From Paguma larvata (taxonomy: Eukaryota; Chordata; Mammalia; Carnivora; Viverridae), in the NCBI GenBank assembly GCA_030068075.1, contig CM057841.1, positions 39,039,030 through 39,103,029 of the forward strand: DNA of 64,000 nucleotides. The letters are read 5' to 3'. The notes under the pieces were generated by a model that had not been told where the DNA came from, searched no databases, and saw only the letters and a list, made by a program, of their open reading frames with translations. The translations under genes were made by a program, and so were the position numbers. This document shows, in pieces, positions 56,241 through 64,000 of the stretch. The number at the start of each line of letters is the position of its first letter. Within the stretch, counting starts at the first letter, position 1.

Positions 56241-56930
56241 GCTTTATAAGGCCAAAGCTAAATAAACACAGCATTCTGTAAGCACCCATCTCATTACATG
56301 TCTGTGCTGAAGTCTTGTGCAGATTAAGTTATTATAGGTGGTTGTTTTTACTTAAAATGTGACTGCCAACGTTTTCATGCTTAGTGAGCTGAATGAGAAA
56401 TACTAGGTATTTTGCAATTTTTTTTCCAGTATTATCACGCAATACTCTTCTTGGAGTGAATTAATATGATTCCTGTGGCCAGCATATTCCTACTTTGTGA
56501 TCTGGCTTCTATGGGAGGTAACTATGAGCAATAGATCAGGCTGCTTTACCATCTCTCCCTGAGCACCAGTCCAAACATGACTGACTTCAACTTGCAAAAG
56601 TGAACGCAGCATGTATTTCTAGTCACTAAGAACAAGAAGACACATGAGATACTGAAAGACTGAGGATTAGGAAGAAACATGTTAAACTACTTCTAAGGAC
56701 TACTGTGTCGAAACCATCACAGTAGGATGCATATAGCAAACTCTAGTGTCTGTCTTCTACTTCTCCCTCTCAAATTTCCTGTAGTTCGCTCAAGCCTTAA
56801 TACTAACTCTTCTTGAATATTTGTATATTTCTGCCTTTCCCCTGTGTGTGTGCAGTACACTTGAATTGAGAATGTCCTATCTCTTCTCTGCCTGTTGACA
56901 TTTTACTCATCTTTTCCATAAGTCTGTTTG

Positions 56931-57188
56931 TTTTTTAAAGTTTATTTATTTATTTACTTATTTATTTATTGAATGTTTATATACTTATAAGGGGAAGATA
57001 GAGAGAGAAAGCATGTGCTTGAGCTAGTGGGGGAGGAGAATTGAGAAAGAGAGGGAGACATAGAATCTGAAGCTGGCCCCAGGCTCTGAGGTGTTAGCAC
57101 AAAGCCCAATGAGGGGCTTGAACTCACCGTGAGATCATGACCTGAGGCAAAGTTGGACAGTTTACCAACTAAGTCACCCAGGCACCCC
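56931..57188 (-). mobile_element. CanSINE, minus strand (left of tandem pair)
   Basis: Read on the minus strand: 'GGGGTGCCTGGGTGACTTAG', 'ctttgcctcaggtcatgatctcacgg', 'gctttgtgctaacacctcagagcctgggg', TC-rich block and a TTTATT-class tail (plus strand) at 56941-56970. It abuts another CanSINE in the same orientation with no spacer. Confidence 0.93.
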
Positions 57189-57398
57189 AAAATTTATTTA
57201 TTTATCTTCAAAAAGAGAGAGAGAGCATGAGCTGGGGTAGGACAGACAGAGAGGGAAAGAGGTAGATAGGGAGAGAATCCCAAGCATCCTCTGCACTCAG
57301 TGCAGAGACAGATATGGGGCTCAAACTCACAAACTGTGAGATCAAGACTTGAGCCAAAATCCAGAGTCAGACACTTAACTAAGTCACCCAGGTGCCCC
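57189..57398 (-). mobile_element. CanSINE, minus strand (right of tandem pair)
   Basis: Read on the minus strand: 'GGGGCACCTGGGTGACTTAG', 'ttaagtgtctgactctggattttggctcaagtcttgatctcac', a truncated middle and a TC-rich block ending in an A-rich tail at 57189-57203. The neighbouring copy joins it at that tail, as happens when one SINE inserts into the A-tail of another. Confidence 0.92.
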
Positions 57399-58374
57399 TC
57401 CATCTAGTTTAAATACCTTGACTTTTACAGTCTTCTCTGTTTCCCTCAGAGATAATTTGTGTCTCCTTCTTTATGACTTCTTTAGCCATTCGTTTATTGG
57501 GGATATAGCAGTTATTATAATACTTAGCCATTAATTTTCTTTGTGGTGCTATCCTCAACCCCTCCACATCCACTGCAAAACTGATTTCTTTACCACTCTG
57601 AACCTATTGTTATTCATCTTTTTATGGTCCAACCCCCTAGTCCCATGGAAATTTAATAGGCATTTAATAAATGTTGGCAATTTAAATTTCTTTTGTGTGA
57701 CACATTTATTGCTAAATATCTAAGACAAGATTTCGATAAAGATTATAATAGGTATTGTTTTGGGGAAAGATTCAAATATCATTGGGCAATATATTCAATA
57801 GAATTAAAGTGATTTTCTATGCATGCAAAGGGCTAACGAAATGTGTTTTGACCTTGAAGTTTTAAAATCATGCATGACAATTTAAAACATTCCAAACCAT
57901 TCTATCCATCCTTACCCAACCTTTCCTCATCATAGGAGAATGTCCTGAAATGCTGTCATATGTGAACCTGATGAGGGTTTTCTATTTATAATCGCACATA
58001 AAGATAAACTCCTCTGTTAGTACTTAACTTAATTCATTATTTTTAAATTATTTCTGCTTTCCTACTTTTATTAATAGGGATACCTATTCCATTATTTTCA
58101 GGCTGAGATAGAAATCCTGGTTTCTAAAATAGAACCAATTTCTTGAACCCAAAAGGAGCTCTCTCATCTGTGTGTCCTGATACATGCATTCTCTCAGCCT
58201 CATTTGCTTTTCTCCTACTCTTCACATTTGTGTCTCCATCTTGTCTATCAAGGCATGATAACTACCACTCTTATTTTATACAAGCCTTCTTAGTCTGCCC
58301 CAAATACTTTTAAACATCCCTCTAATCTACACCCCAATAACATATCCTCCACTCCTTGTTTTTGTGCATTTATT
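57399..58374. other. Unannotated stretch, weak L2 trace
   Basis: Text around 57640-57680 ('aatttaataggcatttaataaatgttgg') resembles an L2 3' end, but the upstream part is too diverged to call. No gene is supported. Confidence 0.4.
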
Positions 58375-58500
58375 AATCTTTCCATCCAACAAATATTTAC
58401 TGAGAACTGCCTTAATAGCTGGAACTGAGGGTTAAATGATGGGCAATAACATTCATGATGTCTTTCCTGCTGGTGTTGAGTTTGGTTTAGGAATTCCTCC
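58375..58500 (+). mobile_element. L2 LINE 3'-end fossil
   Basis: 'TCCATCCAACAAATATTTAC', 'tgagaactgccttaatagctggaactgagggttaaatgatgggcaataacattcatgatgtc' follow the L2 'ttcaacaaatatttattgagcacctac...gataaagaagac...ggtccctgcc' end. Confidence 0.6.
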
Positions 58501-58529
58501 CACATAAGAAATTTCAGTCAGCATTAATT

Positions 58530-58655
58530 GTGTTTGTCTCCCCTCTTAGGCTCTGAAATCTACTCTGGCACAGAGGTTTCATCTTTTCCTGCATCCTGAG
58601 CAACTACGGCTTGGCAAAGGGGGCACTCAGTAAATCTTTCACTGAATGGGTACCC
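58530..58655 (+). mobile_element. L2 LINE 3'-end fossil
   Basis: 'CACAGAGGTTTCATCTTTTC', 'ctgcatcctgagcaactacggcttggcaaagggggcactcagtaaatctttcactgaatgg' matches the L2 'gggcaggg...tgtctgttttgttcactgctgtatccccagcacctagaacagtgcctggcacatagtaggtgctcaataaatatttgttgaatg'. This is one of the better L2 ends here. Confidence 0.7.
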
Positions 58656-59844
58656 AGAGAACTTTGTATTTGTTTAATCTCATTCTCAGTCCATCGACCA
58701 GTAAGTATTCAGTCAATGGTTCAATTCTCAGAAGTCCAGATAAAGTTAGATATACATTTCAAATCCTTCTGCAATGCAGTGTTCTGCATAAAACCAGAGC
58801 TTACTAAATGTTCTTTATTTAGTTGAAGGCCACAATGAATTTGTCTGTATGCTGCAATACATATGAATGAGTGTGATAACTGGTGAGGGTGTTATGTGTC
58901 ATTGTTTTTGAGTTCTGGGTATCTCCCATTATTTAATCACGACTCAGCCTTGATGATGATTCAGCTCCAGGAAAGTAAGGCTTTCTGTTCAATGTCAGGA
59001 CACAGATATTAAGATGAACAATATAGATCAGTGAACACGTATGTAAATGCAGCTCTCCTTACCCTGGTTCATGTTGTTAATATATAATTTCTCGCTGGCC
59101 CCAACAACTGATAGTAAGATCAAAAGCCATTTGATCACTGTTTGGAAAGTACTGAAGATGTCTCCTGTAAAGTCCTTAATGGGTAAGGTTGACACTGCTT
59201 GTTTTGGAAGTGAGGGGGGTGTCCGTTCTAATGGTTAATGAGAAGACGGCAAGCAAGTGCTTGCACTCCTGGTGGCACGTACAATGAAAGCCTTCTGTAG
59301 GGAAAGGAGTCTTTGTGACTCGCTATTGCAGTTACCTGTCACCAGAGAGAAGTGGCAATACAGAGAGAACTACATGTCATCCAAAAAGCAATTCTTACTG
59401 AACTTAAAACACAACAGTTGATGCAATTATGAGTACATGTATTTTAATTTGTCAAGTAATTCAGGAATTACAATCGTCTCTCACTTACCATCTATACTCT
59501 ATATTCTTTTCAGAAAAGCACCTTAGAAGAATTTATATTTAATATCATAATTAATGGAAAGATTTTGCAGCTCCTAGTTGCCTAAAAATAATTAATACTG
59601 CATGACCTAAAATAAGTAAAGAATGCATTTGCCCCCATTTTATTTATGAAGAAATCTAACCTTAAATAGTCTTAAAGAAACAAGACTGTAGACGACAATA
59701 TGATTTGGCAGATGTAACTCCCATTCCCTAATCCTATTAAGCCTTGCTATCTCCACCTAAAAGCCTGGAAAAACTTAATATACTTGGTCCCACCTCCCTG
59801 CAGCCATGGAGTTGGAACATATTTCTCTAGTATTACAATTAGTA
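58656..59844. other. Unannotated stretch
   Basis: No recognised repeat or gene. Confidence 0.5.
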
Positions 59845-60085
59845 GTGTGAATTCTGAAAGCAAATTTTTGAGTTTAAGTTCTATCTCCCCCACTCTCTAG
59901 CCATACAACTTTGGGCAAGAGATGACCTTGGTTCCTTTTTACATTGAATGGAAAGCCAGAGTGTCTAATGCACATGGTTACAGCAAGATAGATGTTTACA
60001 TGAATTATTATGTAAGGCATGCTTAGACTAGTGCCTAGCATATAGCAAGTGCTGTATGTATATAAGCTATCATGATTACTTTCGC
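59845..60085 (-). mobile_element. MIR SINE, nearly full length
   Basis: The plus strand reads 'gtgaattctgaaagcaaatttttgagtttaagttctatctcccccactctctagccatacaactttgggcaagagatgacc', a diverged middle and 'aaggcatgcttagactagtgcctagcatatagcaagtgctgtatgtatataagctatcatgatta', the reverse MIR from end to end. Confidence 0.8.
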
Positions 60086-60774
60086 TATTGTTGTCAGTCT
60101 CGGCAAAGAAGGAAGAATTGGAAATCGGCTGTGACATTAAGAGAGCTTTTTCTTTTCTAATGAAATCAAAAGTTGTAGCTGGCATTACACTGCCTTACAT
60201 GAATTGAATGCCAGAAGTGAATCTGGAAATTATATCTGCAGAAGGAATAGATGGGCTGGGCATTATGAAAATATAAGCCTTTGGGAAAAGTTCAAGAGAC
60301 TTGGAAAGAAGCCAAATTTGAACCCAAACCAACAGCCACCTACCTCCCGCTAGATGTTTAAACCACTGTAATCAGGTTTTACATTAGCTGAAATTTAAGC
60401 ATTCTTCACTGGTATATTGGTAGAATTGTTCTGACAGCTAAGTCTTATTACTGCCAGCATTATGTAAAATGTTCTCTGCTTACCAAAGTGATCAAAGAGA
60501 TGGATCAAATTTTATGAAGTGTTTCAAACATAGCCTCTGGAAAACTTAGATCTTTCTGGGTCAAAAGATTCTGTCCAGTAGTTAACACTATGTATTACTG
60601 CACATTTTGCTTTATGACATTATGTTAATTGTCCAGATCTTGCGTGTAGAGAGAGCAACTTTATTTCTAAACCACTGAAGACCTTGGCAGCTTTAGAGAC
60701 AGACTTTCTTCATGTGGACTATTTTACGTTAGCTACAACATTTAATTTTAGCGTGGATACATTTACACTTGGTC
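60086..60774. other. Unannotated stretch
   Basis: No recognised repeat or gene. Confidence 0.5.
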
Positions 60775-61320
60775 CTCTTGGTAGTCAGTCTTCAAAATGG
60801 CCCCACTCATGTCTGCCTCCCAAGGTTCACAACTTTGTATAGTTTCCTCTCACATGGTACCAGAGCTGGACTGTGTGACCAATAGCATGTGTATATCATG
60901 TATGAGATTAGATTACATATGATTGCCGTTTCTGTCTTGGACTTTCTCTTGCTAGCCAGTTCTCTCAAACCCCTCACTCTAGGCAAAGCAAGATGCCGTA
61001 TCATGAGTACATTTAGGTTTTCTAGGAAGAGGCCCACATGGCAAGGAACAGAGGTTGATGGCCAAAAGCCAGTGAGGAACTTAGACTTGAGAGCAACGAC
61101 ATGAATGAGCTTAGCAGTTAATTCTTCAGAATCAGTTAAGCCCTGAGATGACTGCTCAGAGGCTCTAGACCCAAACCACTCAGCTAAACCACTCCTACCT
61201 CCTGACCCTCATAAACCCCCATGTGAGACAATGAATGCTGGTTGTTTTAACCTACCTCTTAGGGTTTTGTTTTGCTTTTTGCTTGTTTGTTGTTTTAGCA
61301 ATAAATGGCTAGTATTTGCT
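60775..61320 (-). mobile_element. MaLR-type LTR fossil (probable)
   Basis: 'TCTTCAAAATGGCCCCACTC', 'gtctgcctcccaaggttcacaac', 'gagctggactgtgtgaccaatagcatg', 'agaggcccacatggcaaggaacag', 'agttaagccctgagatgactgctcagag', 'gaccctcataaacccccatgtgagacaatgaatgctggttgttttaa' and 'agcaataaatggctagta' match a MaLR LTR in reverse, in order. A TTTTG-rich insertion lies near its end (61264-61298). Confidence 0.65.
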
Positions 61321-62811
61321 AGAAAAAAATTTCAAGGCATTAGTCTTGAATAATATGTCACAAGAATTGTTCAAGGTCTATAATATGGTAAGTGTGTTCT
61401 GTGGAATCTAAGCAGTACTTTGCTCTGAGAAAGAGGTATGGATGTGTATATAAATACAGGCATATGCCCACTTAAGTGTGTATGTATTCATAAATATGCA
61501 TGTATGTGCATGATGGTAGTCCATAAGACTTAAGTGACAAACACTTCAATATATTACATGAGAAATTAGAGGCTATGTAACAGGAAACAGATGGCATAAC
61601 TCAGTGAGTCTCCAACTATATGACAAAGAGATGCTAGGAATGTTTCTTCTCCTAGCTTTAATTCCAGAAGAGACCAATAAACTCTACGTCGTAGGGATGT
61701 TAGAAAGGAAAATAGCATGACAATCATAAAACACCTAGGACATAAGTTGGAGCATTTTTAGCACCCTATAAATGTGTGTCTCCGTCTTTAAAACAAATGC
61801 AAAACCCAATAAATCTGAATTACAATTTAATATGACTAAAAAAAACTACTTTGCTCATCTTTTAAATTATGCATGCCATTGTTTAACCTTTGAAAAAAGT
61901 ATTTATTCTATTAAAAAGATACCTTAACAATCACATGTAATATATATAATATAGCCATATGATAAAGGCAATTTACTTTCATTCATATATATTGAATGTT
62001 AGGGACCTACTCAAGTAAAACATAGTTGTAGTATAATCTAACAGTGATGAATTACTGAAGTGAATTCATGCAAACAGGGAAATTGAAATTAAATTCATCA
62101 CACCAAGGAAAACACTTCCTACCCATGTAAATTAGCAGCTTTTCCACTAAAATCAATTTGTTTTGGTAAATTATGCAAAAATCCTCAAAGGGCTTAGGTA
62201 AGTAATTTATTATACTCTTGGCTGTTTCATAATGTTAGGAAATAAAATGTATTCACACAATATTAGATGGCATAAGCTGAGAGCTTTAGTGACAATTTTT
62301 GTTTATTACAATTAATCTAACTTGACTGCACTGTCAGAACACCCACGTTCTATGGGACATAGAATTTTTGTGCCAGTGCTTAGAAAACGCTGCGTTAAAA
62401 AAAAATACTCTTTCTTTTTAGAGTCCTGATTATTTCCTGAAACATTTCATGGCAAAGGTCAGCAACTTCAATGAAAAATGCCTTGAATTCTATAGATTCA
62501 GTAGTTCTGAGAGAGAAAACCGCTTTCCTATTCTGGCACAAGAATACAGTTTTGTACAATGCTGTGGTAGAATTTTTGGTGTAACTTAAAGAGAACGTGT
62601 TTGTTTAGCGAATGATTTTATGTTGGAGTATCACCAAATGTAATGTGCACCTGTAATAACATGGAACATCCAAGAAATCTCTCTTAGCAGAGAGGTAGAA
62701 GTATTTCTTACTTTAATAATCTTTCATGGTGCATCCAATTGTTTAGGTTATCTGAATCATTCTAATTCACATGTATTTACTACCTTCTATCCTACTCTAT
62801 GAGATCAGTAT
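61321..62811. other. Unannotated AT-rich stretch
   Basis: A weak MIR-like trace may lie at about 61690-61770. Nothing else was recognised. The last bases include TAGAAACATA (62812-62821), the left target duplication of the next CanSINE. Confidence 0.45.
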
Positions 62812-62821
62812 TAGAAACATA

Positions 62822-63042
62822 TTTTTTTTATTTTTTAAGTTTATTTATTTATTTTGAGAGAGACACAGAGAGCGTGAGCAAGGGACGGGCAGAGAGAGAG
62901 GGAGAGAGGGAGAATCCTAAGCGGGCTTTGCGTTTGGCACAGTAAGTGCACAGAGTCCAATGCAGGTCTAGAACGATGAGATAATGACCTGAGCCTAAAT
63001 CAAGAGTCAGGTGCTTAATGGACTGAGTCACCCCGGTGCCCA
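62822..63042 (-). mobile_element. CanSINE with perfect target-site duplication
   Basis: Read on the minus strand: 'GGGCACCGGGGTGACTCAGT', 'ccattaagcacctgactcttgatttaggctcaggtcattatctcat', 'ttggactctgtgcacttactgtgcc', TC-rich block and 'aaataaataaacttaaaa' tail. Perfect 10-bp duplications TAGAAACATA at 62812-62821 and 63043-63052 flank it. Confidence 0.96.
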
Positions 63043-63139
63043 TAGAAACATAATTTCTTATTTGCACTACTGAAATAGCCATCTATTTGGTCTCGTTATC
63101 TCTCATTTTATTGCCCCAAATCCCTTTTCCACAGGGTAT
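63043..63139. other. Short unannotated spacer
   Basis: Nothing recognised between the CanSINE's right duplication and the L1 3' UTR. Confidence 0.5.
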
Positions 63140-63533
63140 GCTAAGGGGAATAAGTCAAAGAAAGGCAAATACTGCATGATTTAACTTATATATGGAATCT
63201 AAAAAACAAAACAAATAGACAAAACAGAAAAAGACTCATAAAAACAGAGAGCAAACTGGTAGTTGCCAGAGGGGAGGGGAATGGGAGGATAGGCAAAAAT
63301 AGATGAAGGGGATTAAGAGGTACACGTTTCTAGTTATGAAATTTATAAACTCTGTGGAAGAAAAGGACAGCATTGGGAATATAGTCAATAATATTGTAAT
63401 AATTTTGTGTGGTGACGGACGGTAACTACATTTATCATGATGAACATTTCATAATGTATGTAATAGTCAAATCACTATGTTGTACACCTCAGACTAATAT
63501 AACATTGTATGACAATTATACTTCAACTAATTT
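63140..63533 (+). mobile_element. L1 LINE 3' UTR end
   Basis: 'TACTGCATGATTTAACTTAT', 'atatggaatctaaaaaacaaaacaaatag', 'gactcataaaaacagagagcaaactggtagttgccagaggggagggg', 'agatgaaggggattaagaggtac', 'attgggaatatagtcaataatattgtaataattttgtgtggtgacgg' and 'caaatcactatgttgtacacctcagactaatataacattgtatgacaattatacttcaa' are the common carnivore L1 3' UTR with good identity. It is relatively young among the L1 pieces here. Confidence 0.93.
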
Positions 63534-63771
63534 ATTTATTTATTTATTTATTTATATTTTTTAAAGTTTTATTTTGAGAGGAGAAAGAGAGACACAGAGC
63601 ATGAGTGGGGCAGGGGCAGAGAGAGAAGGAGACACAGAATCTGAAGCAGGCTCCAGGCTCTGAGCTGTCAGCACAGACCTTTATGTGGGGCTCGAACTCG
63701 TGGATCCTGAGATCATGACCTGAGCAGAAGTCGGTTGTTTAACTGACTGAGCCACCCAGTGCCCCACCCCC
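63534..63771 (-). mobile_element. Young CanSINE at the L1 terminus
   Basis: Minus strand: 'GGGGCACTGGGTGGCTCAGT', 'cagttaaacaaccgacttctgctcaggtcatgatctcag', 'tctgtgctgacagctcagagcctggagcctgcttcagattctgtgtctcc', TC block and long (AAAT)n tail. Perfect 10-bp duplications CAACTAATTT flank it (63524-63533 and 63772-63781). It landed exactly where the L1's A-tail would start. Several C residues separate its head from the right duplication. Confidence 0.97.
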
Positions 63772-63781
63772 CAACTAATTT

Positions 63782-64000
63782 TGTTTTAAATGAGAAGATA
63801 AATTAAAAATAATAGCATGAAGTGGTATGGCACTCCATTGCATGAGGTCATTTAGTGGTTTATTCTGACTGCAGTATGAAGAGTCACCTCGTACAATATC
63901 CCGTAAAACCTATTACATGGTTAGAGTAAGATACACGCTAGGTCTTAATTTCTCCTCTAGATTCTTGTCACATCAAATCCCTTGCCTATTAAAAATTTAT
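63782..64000. other. Unannotated right edge
   Basis: No recognised repeat or gene in the last 220 bp. Confidence 0.5.

Larger units (their letters stand above)
55691..56930. other. Repeat-free stretch with hairpin and octamer
   Basis: No transposon or gene was recognised. The 56150-56400 part contains the inverted repeat at 56186-56218, an octamer ATGCAAAT and an ATTGTT motif, and is treated as a candidate regulatory element in the findings. Confidence 0.45.

Overview
This window looks like AT-rich, gene-free nuclear DNA from a cat-family carnivore. It carries fourteen tRNA-Lys-type CanSINE copies (thirteen full-length class, one short form). Most use the cat-like wording (head GGGGCACCTGGGTGGCTCAG, a 'GTGCTGACAGCTCAGAGCC' middle block, a TC-rich stretch, then an AAATAAAT tail). 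It also holds a GC-rich insertion of about 690 bp with a 461-bp period and TTAGGG-like motifs, which resembles the felid major satellite FA-SAT. No protein-coding exon, tRNA, rRNA or snRNA gene could be supported. All open frames are short (158 codons at most) and most lie in repeats or low-complexity sequence. The window is best read as intergenic or deep-intronic DNA.

Layout. 1-13.2 kb: TG and GT/GC microsatellites, a GAT/GCT trinucleotide tract, MIR and L2 fossils, a MaLR-type LTR, and four CanSINEs. 13.2-24.3 kb: L2, an L1 ORF2 fragment, clustered MIRs, a CanSINE with perfect 12-bp target-site duplications, a pair of 61-bp direct repeats 1.1 kb apart, then the FA-SAT-like insertion (23570-24260) next to a run of 19 T. 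24.3-40 kb: L1 ORF2 and 3'-UTR pieces, a MaLR LTR on the minus strand, hAT (MER5-like) elements and an antisense L1 with a nested CanSINE. 40-50.3 kb: L2, an old L1 split by two CanSINEs of opposite orientation, another antisense L1 3' end, a 43-bp minisatellite of about 4.5 units, a MIR and a MaLR LTR. 50.3-64 kb: long stretches without recognisable repeats, which hold the best candidates for conserved regulatory DNA, then MIR/L2 pieces, a tandem CanSINE pair, a MaLR LTR and two CanSINEs near the right edge, one at the terminus of an L1 3' UTR.

Nothing here forms a gene system. The items most worth a second look are the FA-SAT-like insertion, the 43-bp minisatellite, the 61-bp repeat pair, and a few motif-rich repeat-free blocks (a CTCF-like site near 12.0 kb; a hairpin plus octamer near 56.2 kb). 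All repeat family names come from pattern recognition against remembered consensus features, not from a database search. Boundaries of old elements are approximate, by tens of bases.
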